Made by a program: the position numbers and the translations under genes. A stretch of 64,000 bases of DNA, taken from NCBI RefSeq assembly GCF_004217145.1, contig NZ_SHKR01000011.1, positions 992,001 through 1,056,000 of the forward strand. The letters run 5' to 3'. Of the stretch, positions 1 to 8,107 are shown piece by piece. The first letter of the stretch is position 1; each line of letters opens with the position of its first letter. The notes under the pieces were generated by a model. That model ran no database searches and was not told where the DNA came from. It saw only the letters and a list, made by a program, of their open reading frames with translations. The stretch is from Kribbella rubisoli (GTDB taxonomy: Bacteria > Actinomycetota > Actinomycetes > Propionibacteriales > Kribbellaceae).

Positions 1-261
1 CTGCGTGATCGTCCACTCCGCCTGGTTCGGCGCCCAGATGCCGACCCGGTCGCCCTTCGCGATCCCCCGCGCCAGCAGGCCGCGCGCGACGAGCTCGACC
101 TCCGCGCCGAACTCGTCGTACGTCCACCGCCTTCCGGTCTGGACCTCCACCAGGGCCTCGCGATCGCCGTACTCGTTGATCGTTCGTCTCAGGTTGGCGC
201 CGATCGTTTCACCCAGCAACGGAACCTCGGACACCCCGGACGCGTACGACGGAAGGCTCAT
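1..261 (-). CDS. AMP-dependent acyl-CoA synthetase, N-terminal part (cut by window edge)
   Basis: Reading leftward from the ATG at 261 gives 87 uninterrupted codons that run off the window. The protein starts MSLPSYASG and contains RRWTYDEFGAEV followed by KGDRVGIWAPNQAEW, the typical N-terminal pattern of the ANL superfamily of acyl/aryl-CoA synthetases that activate a carboxylate with ATP and CoA. The adenylation core and catalytic lysine lie outside the window, so chain-length preference cannot be judged. It is transcribed divergently from the Mrr-like gene across about 150 bp. Family assignment is firm; fatty-acid versus other acid substrate is open. Confidence 0.85.
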   Translation of the reverse strand, partial: MSLPSYASGVSEVPLLGETIGANLRRTINEYGDREALVEVQTGRRWTYDEFGAEVELVARGLLARGIAKGDRVGIWAPNQAEWTITQ

Positions 262-413
262 CTTTCAATCGTCACCTCGCTCACATGCCTCTGCAAGTGC
301 ACGTGCGGCAGGAAACAGGGGGTGGACGGCAAGCAATGTCCTTACCAACTCTGCGTCACAACGGTAGCGCTGTGTGGTTGGACCGTTACATTAGTTGTGA
401 GAGGTGTGAGGCG

Positions 414-1871
414 ATGGACCGATCGATGGAAGGTCACGCCCGCAGCGACCGTCCGCCCGGACGTACCGCCGAGGCGGCCCAACGTACCGCTGCGGTACAG
501 GAACGCGTCCAGGCCCTGGGCAGCATCCTGGCCGACGCGCTGGCTGTCGATGTCAACGGCACCGATCTGCAAACCCTCAAACGTGCTCCCCTGCGGGCTC
601 CGCCGACCGTGTCGCCGTCCGATCTCGAAGCGCATCCCGGACCTGTCTGGGATGCGTTCGTGCCCCACCCACCGTTTCGCTGGTGGGGTGCCCAGCGCCG
701 GTTCGCGCGGCGGCTCGCCGATGCCGAGGACCGGTTCGCGGAGGCGATCGAGCGGCACCGGGCGTCCGAGGAGACCCGTCGCGAGCGGGTCGCCAAGGCA
801 CTGCGGGAGCAGGTCGAGCACCAGCGCCGGCTCGACGAGGCAACCGCGGAACAACATGCGCGGATCGACGCGTACGAACGCGCAGTGCAGAACCGCGGGC
901 GGGCGGCGGTGACGCGCTACTTCACCAAGGCACTGGACCGGCTGCCGGAACCGCTGGACTTCCCCCGCCGGCGCAAGGTCGGGTACGTGCCCGAATCGAC
1001 GCTGCTCGCGGTGGAGTGGGACCTCCCCGACGTCAGCGTGGTGCCGGCCGAGGCGTCGTACCGCTATGACCGTGCTCTCGACGCGGTGCTCGCCGTACCG
1101 CGCGATCCTCTCGAGCTGCGGCGGCTGTATCAGCAGCTGGTGGCGCAGCTGGCCTTGCGGGCCTTGCACCTGGTCTTCGGCAGTGACAGGTACGGCGTGG
1201 TCGACACCGTCGTGTTCAACGGAATGGTGGAGTCGGTGGACCTCACCACCGGGCAGACCGTGCGGCCGTGCCTCATCACCTTGCGGGCAACGCGGGAGCA
1301 GTTCGAGGCACTGGTGCTCGACCAGCTCGACCCGGTGGCCTGCATACGGCACTACTTCGCTGCTGAGGTGTCACGGCATCCGGAGGAGCTGCAGCCGGTG
1401 GAGCCGGTGCTGGAGTTCGACCTGGCCGACCCACGCACCATCGAGGCAGTCGACGTGATCAGCGAGATCGACGCCCGCCCCAACCTGCTGGACCTGAGCC
1501 CCGAGTCCTTCGAGCACCTCGTGCACAACCTGCTCACCCGCATGGGCCTGGAGACCCGCCTGTTCCGCCGCGGCACCGACGGAGGCATCGACTGCGTCGC
1601 GTACGACCCCAGACCGATCACCGGCGGCAAGTTCGTCGTACAGGCAAAGCTCTGGACCCGCACCGTCCCGCCATCCGCCGTCCGCGACCTCTTCGGCACC
1701 GTAGTAGACGCCGGCGCCACCAAAGGCATCCTCATCACCACCTCCGGCTTCGGCCCCACCAGCTACCAGTTCGCCAACGGCAAACCCCTCCAACTAATAG
1801 ACGGCACCGCCCTCCTCTCCCTCTGCCACCTCCACAACATCCCCGCCCGAATAATCCCCAGAGCCAGCTGA
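414..1871 (+). CDS. Mrr-type restriction endonuclease-like protein
   Basis: 485 aa if started at the ATG at 414, which follows the purine-rich GAGGTGTGAG; an upstream in-frame ATG at 285 would add 43 unlikely residues. The first third is Arg/Glu-rich and probably helical (about residues 100-150). The C-terminus carries the Mrr/PD-(D/E)xK nuclease core: SPESFEHLVHNLL, then GTDGGIDC near residue 387 (metal-binding Asp) and FVVQAKLW near 409 (the QxK variant of the ExK motif). Mrr-like enzymes cleave modified or foreign DNA. No methyltransferase is adjacent, fitting a solitary type IV-like enzyme. The following MNT/HEPN pair suggests a small defence islet. Target specificity cannot be read from sequence. 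Confidence 0.8.
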   Translation: MDRSMEGHARSDRPPGRTAEAAQRTAAVQERVQALGSILADALAVDVNGTDLQTLKRAPLRAPPTVSPSDLEAHPGPVWDAFVPHPPFRWWGAQRRFARRLADAEDRFAEAIERHRASEETRRERVAKALREQVEHQRRLDEATAEQHARIDAYERAVQNRGRAAVTRYFTKALDRLPEPLDFPRRRKVGYVPESTLLAVEWDLPDVSVVPAEASYRYDRALDAVLAVPRDPLELRRLYQQLVAQLALRALHLVFGSDRYGVVDTVVFNGMVESVDLTTGQTVRPCLITLRATREQFEALVLDQLDPVACIRHYFAAEVSRHPEELQPVEPVLEFDLADPRTIEAVDVISEIDARPNLLDLSPESFEHLVHNLLTRMGLETRLFRRGTDGGIDCVAYDPRPITGGKFVVQAKLWTRTVPPSAVRDLFGTVVDAGATKGILITTSGFGPTSYQFANGKPLQLIDGTALLSLCHLHNIPARIIPRAS

Positions 1872-1880
1872 CCATGCCCT

Positions 1881-1912
1881 AAAAAGTGGGCATATGCCTG
1901 ATATAGTGGGCA
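1881..1912 (+). promoter_or_regulatory. Promoter/operator of the MNT-HEPN pair
   Basis: Two copies of AGTGGGCA (1885-1892 and 1905-1912) sit exactly 20 bp, two helical turns, apart and bracket the perfect palindrome GGCATATGCC (1889-1898). A TATAGT -10-like hexamer at 1902-1907 overlaps the second copy. The start codon at 1930 has GGAGG about 10 nt upstream. Such an arrangement suits autoregulation by the downstream protein, whose N-terminus is HTH-like; this is inference. Confidence 0.5.
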
Positions 1913-1929
1913 CTGGAGGTGGGGTGTCC

Positions 1930-2559
1930 ATGCGATTCTCAGAGCCGATGTCCAGTGTCGTTCCCGGGTTGCACGGCCGGGTCCTCGGAGTGCTCGCGCG
2001 AACCGATCGTGCGCTGACAGGGCGATCCGTCGCCTCGCTATTGCATTCGCCGGCAAGTCCGAGCGGAGTGCAGAAAGTGCTGGATGACCTTGTAAGCAAT
2101 GGTGTTGTCATCGCCGAGCCGGCTGGTCGTGCTCGGCTCTACACGCTCAACCGGGATCACGTGGCCGCTGCGGCAATCGACCAGCTCGCGCGGCTCCGCG
2201 ACGTACTGCTAGAACGGATCAAGGCCGAAGCGGAGTCGTGGACGATACCTGCGACGGCGATCTGGCTGTTCGGGTCGACGGCACGTGGGCAGGGGGATGC
2301 CGACAGCGACCTCGATCTGCTGATCGTCCGGCCGGATGACGTCGACGACTCCGAGCCGGGCTGGCTCGAGCAGGTCGAAACCCTGTCAGCGCACGCAAGT
2401 CTGTGGTCCGGCAACTCGTGTGAGGTCGTTGAGTACAGCGCAGCAGAGATCCGGGACCTCATCAGCCAGGGCGAGCGCATCGTGACCGAGCTACGCCGTG
2501 ACGCACTTCCGATCGCGGGCCGCACACCACAACAAACCCTCAACCGACAGGCAGGCTAG
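1930..2559 (+). CDS. Nucleotidyltransferase (MNT-type) with N-terminal winged-helix
   Basis: 209 aa from the ATG at 1930, chosen for the GGAGG upstream; an in-frame ATG at 1894 lacks a ribosome site. Residues about 10-75 look like a winged helix (TGRSVASLLHSPASPSGVQKVLDDL). Residues 115-129 carry the polymerase-beta nucleotidyltransferase signature GSTARG...DSDLDL, with the two catalytic aspartates at about 127 and 129. Minimal nucleotidyltransferases of MNT-HEPN modules AMPylate the HEPN toxin partner. The next gene starts on the last base of this stop codon and resembles a HEPN protein, so I read the pair as a toxin-antitoxin type module with a DNA-binding antitoxin. Substrate is inferred. 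Confidence 0.75.
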   Translation: MRFSEPMSSVVPGLHGRVLGVLARTDRALTGRSVASLLHSPASPSGVQKVLDDLVSNGVVIAEPAGRARLYTLNRDHVAAAAIDQLARLRDVLLERIKAEAESWTIPATAIWLFGSTARGQGDADSDLDLLIVRPDDVDDSEPGWLEQVETLSAHASLWSGNSCEVVEYSAAEIRDLISQGERIVTELRRDALPIAGRTPQQTLNRQAG

Positions 2560-2810
2560 TGACCGCAGTCGACGAAGCCCGAGCGCACTTGGCACGGACC
2601 AAGAAGTCTGACAACCACGCCGAGGCGGTCGCGGAGCTGAAAGGCGCCGGTTCGGCCGGACGGGACAGCAGCGCGACGCTGTCCCGGCTCTCGAGGCGCA
2701 AGTCCAAGTCGCAGTACCAAGCTGGTTCGGTGTCTGCTGCAGATGCAGCGAAGAGCATCGACTGGGCCACCCGATTGTTCGAAACCGCCAAGAGCGTCGT
2801 CTCTACTTGA
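2559..2810 (+). CDS. Shortened HEPN-like partner protein
   Basis: 83 aa, GTG start overlapping the upstream TAG by one base, so translationally coupled to the nucleotidyltransferase. The N-terminus VDEARAHLA and the C-terminal half SRRKSKSQY...SVSAADAAKSIDWATRLFETA match the two ends of actinobacterial HEPN partners as I know them. The roughly 40-50 residues that normally lie between (first helices of the four-helix bundle) are absent, leaving RTKKSDNHAEAVAEL directly after the first helix. No clear R-x4-H catalytic motif is visible. This may be an in-frame deletion that inactivated a toxin, or a reduced functional form. It overlaps the convergent gene end by 8 bp. Confidence 0.6.
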   Translation: MTAVDEARAHLARTKKSDNHAEAVAELKGAGSAGRDSSATLSRLSRRKSKSQYQAGSVSAADAAKSIDWATRLFETAKSVVST

Positions 2811-3621
2811 GTGGGGTTTCGTAGATCTGGAGTTCGGTGCCGTGCGGGGGTTCGCCGTCGTCGGGGGCGGTGATTAGGCGGAGTTTGGTGGGGGTGGATT
2901 CGAGGGCTACTGGGTTGCGGGTGGCGTTGTTGTTGGTGGTCGGGGAGAAGTACGGGAACGGGATCTCGTGGAGGATGCGGTTGGTGCGGAGGTCCAGGAG
3001 GGCCAGGCCGCCCAGCTCGTAGGAGGTGTTGTTCGGGCCGGGCAGCGTGGTCACACCACCGCACAGCTGCTTGCCATGGGCGGTGTAGCTGCAGTCCTGG
3101 TAGTCGAGGAAGTGCGACGCGTTGGCTTGCTTGCTGAGCTGGTTGCCGGTGGGAGTCCAGCTGTAGAGAGTGCGAGAGCCCCAGCTCACCCCGTGCACGT
3201 GGCCGGTGGTCCGGTTGCGCACTACTCCTCCGACGTGGTCCTGCACCCGGAAACGCTCGGTCACCTCGTACGTCGTCGGGTCGACCGTGTAGACGATCGC
3301 CCGCGAGTCCGGCCGGTACTCCGCCACCGGCACCCACAGGTCCTCCCCGTCGAAGTCCAGCCCACCCGGGTGGTACGCCGTACCCTCGCCGAGCCGGATG
3401 TCCTGCTTGAGATTCCCCTGCCGATCCATGGCGAACAGGTGCCCGATGCCTGTGTCCGGCGCCTCCAGCACCTCGACGCTGGTCATGAAGATCAGCTCCC
3501 CCACCAGCGCGATCCCCTGCGGGTGGTAGGTCGGGAACTTCAACGGCACCCGCTCCACCAGCGTCCACGCAGTACTGCGATCGGTGGCCTGGAACGCACG
3601 CGTCAAGTCAGAGTCCCGCAT
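2803..3621 (-). CDS. DUF6454 family protein, beta-propeller-like
   Basis: 272 aa from the ATG at 3621, six bases after GAGGAG; a TTG directly upstream is the only alternative. The protein has short repeating strands typical of propeller proteins (GIALVGELIFMTSVEV, GGLDFDGEDLWVPVAE, HGVSWGSRTLYSW), with no signal peptide or membrane segment. The GG-D-W-P-E segment and the HVHGVSWGSR segment are reminiscent of strictosidine-synthase/SMP-30-like folds. I recognise the family as DUF6454 but no function is established. Transcribed alone, convergent with the HEPN gene, divergent from the SIMPL gene. Confidence 0.7.
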   Translation of the reverse strand: MRDSDLTRAFQATDRSTAWTLVERVPLKFPTYHPQGIALVGELIFMTSVEVLEAPDTGIGHLFAMDRQGNLKQDIRLGEGTAYHPGGLDFDGEDLWVPVAEYRPDSRAIVYTVDPTTYEVTERFRVQDHVGGVVRNRTTGHVHGVSWGSRTLYSWTPTGNQLSKQANASHFLDYQDCSYTAHGKQLCGGVTTLPGPNNTSYELGGLALLDLRTNRILHEIPFPYFSPTTNNNATRNPVALESTPTKLRLITAPDDGEPPHGTELQIYETPLK

Positions 3622-3698
3622 CAAAGGCTCCTCGCTCGATAGTCGATGGTGAAGTGTGTGATGCCCAGGTGACTTCCAGGTGATGCAGACTGACGGTT

Positions 3699-4316
3699 AT
3701 GGACACAGGGGTGACTGTTGTTGGGTCAGGGCAGGTCAGTGGGACGCCGGATGTGTTGCGGGTGTCGTTCGGGGTCGAGCAGGTGGCGCCGGATGTCGCG
3801 GCTGCGGTCGCCCGCGTCGGGGAGCGCACGGACGCCGTGATCGCGGCGCTGCGCGGGCGTGGGATCGAGGCATCGCAGCTGGGCACCAGTGCGGTGAACG
3901 TGTACCAGGACTACAAGGAACCAGACGCGGCTACGGGGTACCGCGCGTCGCACACGATCACGGTGGAGACGAAGGACCTGACCGGGTTCGGCGCGCTGCT
4001 CAACGCGGCGGTCGATGCCGCGGGCAACAGCCTCGGGCTGCACGGCTTGCAGTTCGACATCGAGGACAAGACCGAACTGCTGACACAGGCGAGGGAACTC
4101 GCTTTCCAGCAGGCGCGGGCGAAGGCCGAACACCTGGCCGAGCTGGCCGGCTTCTCCCTCGGCTCGGTCACCGCGATCGCCGAGAACCACAACCAGTTCC
4201 CGATCCGCCGCGCGTACAACGCCAGCAAAGCCGTCGACCTCGGCGGCGCCATCAACGTCGTCCCGGGCGACAGCAGCGTCGAGGTCACGCTGGAAGTGCA
4301 CTTCGCCTGGGCGTAA
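3699..4316 (+). CDS. SIMPL (DUF541) domain protein
   Basis: 205 aa. It opens MDTGVTVVGSGQVSGTPD, the characteristic first strand of the SIMPL/DUF541 family, followed by AAVARVGERTDAVIAALRGRGI and the ALLNAAVDAAGNSLGLHGLQF segment, and ends in a strand EVTLEVHFAW. Unlike many relatives it has no signal peptide, so it is probably cytoplasmic. No Shine-Dalgarno precedes the ATG, so a leaderless transcript is possible. Family members are linked to oxidative stress or kinase signalling in single cases, but no general function is known. Neighbour mntH is 60 bp downstream on the same strand. Confidence 0.8.
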   Translation: MDTGVTVVGSGQVSGTPDVLRVSFGVEQVAPDVAAAVARVGERTDAVIAALRGRGIEASQLGTSAVNVYQDYKEPDAATGYRASHTITVETKDLTGFGALLNAAVDAAGNSLGLHGLQFDIEDKTELLTQARELAFQQARAKAEHLAELAGFSLGSVTAIAENHNQFPIRRAYNASKAVDLGGAINVVPGDSSVEVTLEVHFAWA

Positions 4317-4376
4317 TGCGCGTCTCAAAACCAGAACAGGTGTTGCGTTGTCGGTGCCGTCAGGGAGACTGCTCTC

Positions 4377-5612
4377 ATGTACGCACCGGCGCCGCTCCGA
4401 CGGCAACTGAGCCGGTCCGGGCTGTTACTGCTCGGACCGGCCTTCGTTGCGGCCGTTGCGTATGTCGACCCGGGCAACTTCGCGACCAACATCGCGGCCG
4501 GCGCTACGTACGGTTACCTGCTCTGCTGGGTGGTCGTCGGCGCCAACCTGATGGCCGTCCTGGTGCAATATCTCGCGGCCAAGGCGAGCATCGCGACCGG
4601 GCGGACCCTGCCGCAGCTGTGCCGTGACCACTTCCGGCGGTCGACGTCGACCGGGCTGTGGGCGCAGGCCGAGGTGGTGGCGATCGCGACGGACCTGGCC
4701 GAGGTCGTCGGCGGTGCGATCGCGCTGAATCTGCTGTTCAAGATCCCGCTGCTGCTCGGCGGCGCGATCACCGGCGCGGTGTCGTTCGGCTTGCTGATCT
4801 ATCAATCGAAGCGCGGCCAACGCCCGTTCGAGGCAGCGATCATCGGCCTGCTCGCCGTCGTACTCATCGGCTTCGTGGTGTCGACGGCCAAGTCGGATCC
4901 GTCAGCGAGCGGCGTGGTCGGCGGCCTCGTGCCCCGCCTGGACGGGACGCAGTCGCTCGTGCTCGCGGCCGGCATGCTCGGCGCGACCGTGATGCCGCAC
5001 GCGATCTGGCTGCACGGCGCGCTCGTCACCGACCGCCACTGGAAGAGCATCCGCTCCCAGGAAGGCAAATCCCGCGTACTGCGTGCCACCCGGCTGGACG
5101 TGGCGATCGCCATGGCGCTGGCCGGCGCGGTCAACCTGGCGATGGTCGTCCTGGCCGCGGCCGCGTTGAAGGGCACCGGCGCCGACTCGCTCGACGCGGC
5201 CCATCTCGCGATCGGCGACCGCCTCGGCCAGCTCCCGGCCCTGCTGTTCGCGCTCGCCCTGCTGGCCAGCGGTTTCGCCTCCTCCTCGGTCGGGACGTAC
5301 GCCGGTTCCGTGATCCTGGACGGCTTCTGGCGGCGCCGTGTCCCGCTGGCGGCCCGCCGTTTGATCACGCTGATCCCGGCCCTGGCGGTCCTCGCGATCG
5401 GCATCGACCCGAGCCGCGCGCTGGTCGTTTCGCAGGTGGTCCTGAGCTTCGGCATCCCGTGCGCGCTGTGGCCGTTGGTGAGATTGACCGCATCCCGGCG
5501 CGTCATGGGTAACCTTGTCAACCGCTGGGCGACTACTCTCGCGGCATGCCTGGTAGCGACCGCCGTCACGGCCCTCAACGTCGTACTGATCGTGCTGACC
5601 ATTCGGGGATGA
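4377..5612 (+). CDS. mntH: Nramp-family divalent metal (Mn2+/Fe2+) transporter
   Basis: 411 aa integral membrane protein with about eleven hydrophobic segments. The TM1 metal-site motif DPGN is at residues 31-34 and the TM6 motif MPHAIWLHG near residue 205; Asp/Asn of the first and Met/His of the second coordinate the transported ion in Nramp proteins. Function: proton-coupled import of Mn2+ or Fe2+ across the cytoplasmic membrane. The start is preceded by AGGGAG. The 60-bp gap upstream shows no recognisable Mn riboswitch or DtxR/MntR box. A phosphoesterase gene begins one base after the stop codon, so the two are probably co-transcribed. Confidence 0.92.
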   Translation: MYAPAPLRRQLSRSGLLLLGPAFVAAVAYVDPGNFATNIAAGATYGYLLCWVVVGANLMAVLVQYLAAKASIATGRTLPQLCRDHFRRSTSTGLWAQAEVVAIATDLAEVVGGAIALNLLFKIPLLLGGAITGAVSFGLLIYQSKRGQRPFEAAIIGLLAVVLIGFVVSTAKSDPSASGVVGGLVPRLDGTQSLVLAAGMLGATVMPHAIWLHGALVTDRHWKSIRSQEGKSRVLRATRLDVAIAMALAGAVNLAMVVLAAAALKGTGADSLDAAHLAIGDRLGQLPALLFALALLASGFASSSVGTYAGSVILDGFWRRRVPLAARRLITLIPALAVLAIGIDPSRALVVSQVVLSFGIPCALWPLVRLTASRRVMGNLVNRWATTLAACLVATAVTALNVVLIVLTIRG

Positions 5613-5613
5613 C

Positions 5614-6408
5614 GTGACCCGGGTGTTCGCCGTGAGCGACATCCACGGCCACCCGGAGAAACTGACCGCCGCGCTGCGGGACGCCGGCCTCACCGATGCC
5701 GACGGCAACTGGGCCGGCGAGGACGCCCGGCTGTGGTTCCTCGGCGACTTCTTCGACCGCGGCCCGGACGGCATCGGCGTACTGCGGTATGTCCGCGGCC
5801 TGATCGAGCAGGCGCCGGACGGCGCGATCGAGATGCTGCTCGGGAATCACGAGATCCTCGCGCTCGGGATGCGGAAGTTCGACGACACGTTCGTACCGCA
5901 CGACGGCATCACCCTGCGCAGCTTCGAGCGTTCCTGGGCCCTGAACGGCGGCCAGGACCGCGACCAGGAGCTGCTCACCGACGACGAGACCGACTGGCTG
6001 CTCGACCGGCCGATGCTCGCCCTCGACGCGGGCCACCTGCTGATGCACTCCGACACCGCGGAGTACATCGAGTGGGGCGACTCGATCGACGCCATCAACG
6101 CCGCAGCGAGCACCGAGCTGCACTCCGACGACATCGAGGTGTGGTGGGAGATCTGGCGCCGGATGACGTCGCGGTACGCGTTCCGCGGTGACGGCGGGCC
6201 GGAGATCGCGCGCATCATGCTGCAGCACCTCGGCGGTCAGCGGATCGTGCACGGTCACAGCATCGTGGCCGACCAGCTAGGCATCGACCCGCAGTACCTG
6301 ACCGACCCGCTCCTGTACGCCGACGGTCTCGTGCTGGGCATCGACGGCGGCGCGTTCGACGGCGGACCGTGCCTAGTCGTCGAGCTGGAAGAGCTCACCG
6401 CGGAGTGA
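5614..6408 (+). CDS. Calcineurin-like (PPP-type) metallophosphoesterase
   Basis: 264 aa, GTG start one base after the mntH stop. The metal-binding motifs appear in order: SDIHGH (residues 8-13), GDFFDRG (about 44-50), GNHE (about 76-79), then single histidines and a final VHGHS near residue 212. This is the full dinuclear metal site of PPP-type phosphatases such as bacterial Ser/Thr phosphatases and ApaH-like enzymes. Coupling to mntH is suggestive because these enzymes commonly use Mn2+. Its 3' end overlaps the convergent TetR gene by 36 bp. Protein versus nucleotide substrate cannot be decided. Confidence 0.85.
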   Translation: MTRVFAVSDIHGHPEKLTAALRDAGLTDADGNWAGEDARLWFLGDFFDRGPDGIGVLRYVRGLIEQAPDGAIEMLLGNHEILALGMRKFDDTFVPHDGITLRSFERSWALNGGQDRDQELLTDDETDWLLDRPMLALDAGHLLMHSDTAEYIEWGDSIDAINAAASTELHSDDIEVWWEIWRRMTSRYAFRGDGGPEIARIMLQHLGGQRIVHGHSIVADQLGIDPQYLTDPLLYADGLVLGIDGGAFDGGPCLVVELEELTAE

Positions 6409-6945
6409 GCCGACCACGGCGTCGAGGCAGGACCGGAAGGTCTGCTGCCCGCCGCCGTCGATCCAGCGGCTGAAGGCGTTCTGGAACACGGCCGACCCGA
6501 CCTCCGCGATCAGCGCAGCGTCCTCGGTCGACAGCCCGCGCTCCTCGAGGCCGCCGCGCAGCGCGTCGGTGACAGCGGCCAGCTTGGTCCGCTCCCGCTC
6601 CTGCAGCTCCGGACTGGCTGCGATGACAGCACGCCGTACGTCGGAGTTCTGGGCGATCTCCGCCAACTGCGCACCGATGACCTCGGCCGCCTGGAGCACC
6701 GCCGGCCAGGGGGCGACCGCTGGATCGACGGCCCGGATCGCCTCGACGACGGCCGGGGCCAGCCGTTCCGAGCCGGCGAACAGGACCTCGCGCTTGTCCG
6801 GGAAGTAGCGGAAGTACGAGCGCCGGGTCAGGCCGGCGTGCTCGGCGATCTGGTTCACGGTCACGGCGTCGTACCCGTGCGCGGCGTACAGCTCGAGGGC
6901 GGCCTTGCGCAGCCGCTCCTCCGCACCAGGATCCCATCGCGCCAT
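6373..6945 (-). CDS. TetR-family transcriptional regulator
   Basis: 190 aa from the ATG at 6945 (MARWDPGAEERLRKAAL); a longer reading to 7020 would run through its own operator region. The TetR N-terminal HTH is at about residues 10-55: ALELYAAHGYDAVTVNQI, then LTRRSYFRYFPDKREVLF, and the remainder is a helical ligand domain. It is divergent from an NAD(P)-binding protein gene across 86 bp that hold two mirrored operator-like palindromes, which points to repression of both genes. Ligand unknown. The gene end overlaps the convergent phosphoesterase by 36 bp. Confidence 0.88.
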   Translation of the reverse strand: MARWDPGAEERLRKAALELYAAHGYDAVTVNQIAEHAGLTRRSYFRYFPDKREVLFAGSERLAPAVVEAIRAVDPAVAPWPAVLQAAEVIGAQLAEIAQNSDVRRAVIAASPELQERERTKLAAVTDALRGGLEERGLSTEDAALIAEVGSAVFQNAFSRWIDGGGQQTFRSCLDAVVGSLRGELFQLDD

Positions 6946-6960
6946 GAACCCGAGCTTAGC

Positions 6961-7020
6961 GTGACGTCCCACAGTGTCATCAATCGTGCTACGGTCGATG
7001 ATGACACCCTGAGACGTCAC
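6961..7020. promoter_or_regulatory. Pair of mirrored TetR-type operators
   Basis: A 60-bp region with exact dyad symmetry about 6990/6991. The outer arms are GTGACGTC (6961-6968) and GACGTCAC (7013-7020); the inner arms are GTGTCATCA (6974-6982) and TGATGACAC (6999-7007). Read as two sites, TGACGTCCCACAGTGTCA (6962-6979) and TGACACCCTGAGACGTCA (7002-7019) are each imperfect TGAC/GTCA palindromes and match at 15 of 18 positions in opposite orientation. They lie between the TetR gene and its divergent neighbour, where one site could serve each promoter. Confidence 0.65.
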
Positions 7021-7031
7021 TGGGAGAGCTG

Positions 7032-8078
7032 ATGACCATCTGGATTCTTGGCGCGACCGGCCGGACCGGCCGCGAGATCGCCACTCGCGTCGCCGCCCGC
7101 GGCGGTACGCCGGTGCTGGTCGGACGGAACGCGGATCGACTCGACAAGACCGCGGCCGACCTCGGGCTGGACGACGTGCTTGTGACCGACGACCTGCCCG
7201 GCGCGATCGCGCGTCACCGGCCGGCGGTCGTCGTCAACACCATCGGCGGGTACGCCGAGACCGCCGTACCGATCGCTCGCGCGTGCCTGCCGGGTGGACA
7301 TTACGTTGACCTGGCCAACGATCTCGTCGCGATGCCGCGGCTGCTGGCGTTGCACGAGGAGGCCGCCGCGGCAGGCGGCACGTTCGTGACGGGCGCGGGG
7401 TTCGGCGTACTGGGAACCGAGGCGGTCGTATCGAGTCTGTGCGCGGACCGACCGACGCCGAGCGAGGTGCGGGTGGATGCGCTGCCGTCGGTGGCGATCG
7501 AGGGCGGGCGGTTGGGCGAGGCTTTGGCGGAGTCGATCGTGTCTGGTCTGACAAGCGGCGGACTTCGGTTCGAGGACGGGCGGATGATCCCGACACGACT
7601 CGCCGCCGATCCTCGGGAGCACGCGCTGCCGGACGGCCAGACAGCGAAGTCAGCCGGGGCTCCGACGGGCGAGCTGCTCGCGGCTCACCTGTCGAGCGGT
7701 GCGCCCGCAGTGGTTTCCACGTCCGGTTTGATGCCGACGGCACCGGTCGTGCGGGCGGTGCTGCCGTTGGTCGGCTCGTTGCTGAGGATTCCGGCGCTCC
7801 GACGGTTCGCCGTACGCCGGTTGGCGGGGATCGAGGCGAAGCCGGCGCCGCGTCCGCGGGAATACTCCTGGGGTCATGCGGTCGTGACGTGGGCGGACGG
7901 CACCTCACGCGAGGGGTGGCTGCGGGCCGGGGACGCCATGGACTTCACCTCGAACGCTGCCGCCGAGATCGCCGTACGGCTGGCCCGGGGCGAAGGCCGG
8001 CGCGGTGCATTCACACCGGCCTGTGCATTCGGCTACGAACTCGCCGAAGCGGCCGGGGCGACGATCTCCTGGGAATGA
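7032..8078 (+). CDS. Saccharopine-dehydrogenase-like NAD(P)-binding protein
   Basis: 348 aa. The N-terminus MTIWILGATGRTGREIA is a Rossmann dinucleotide-binding fingerprint (GxxGxxG at residues 7-13), followed by LVGRNADRLDK and VVNTIGGYAETAVPIARAC, as in saccharopine dehydrogenase NADP-binding domain proteins. The C-terminal domain ends in a conserved GAFTPACAFGYELAEAAG-type helix. Such proteins are usually reductases of unknown substrate, sometimes trans-acting enoyl reductases. Divergent from the TetR gene, whose operators lie directly upstream of the start, so it is the likely regulatory target. DUF427 gene follows after 29 bp. Confidence 0.78.
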   Translation: MTIWILGATGRTGREIATRVAARGGTPVLVGRNADRLDKTAADLGLDDVLVTDDLPGAIARHRPAVVVNTIGGYAETAVPIARACLPGGHYVDLANDLVAMPRLLALHEEAAAAGGTFVTGAGFGVLGTEAVVSSLCADRPTPSEVRVDALPSVAIEGGRLGEALAESIVSGLTSGGLRFEDGRMIPTRLAADPREHALPDGQTAKSAGAPTGELLAAHLSSGAPAVVSTSGLMPTAPVVRAVLPLVGSLLRIPALRRFAVRRLAGIEAKPAPRPREYSWGHAVVTWADGTSREGWLRAGDAMDFTSNAAAEIAVRLARGEGRRGAFTPACAFGYELAEAAGATISWE

Positions 8079-8107
8079 CCTCGCGGCGGCCGGGGTTGTC
8101 AGCAGGT

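Noticed and set aside
4317..4376. Manganese riboswitch or MntR box before the Nramp gene
   Set aside because: Only 60 bp are available and no palindrome or yybP-ykoY-like elements are seen.
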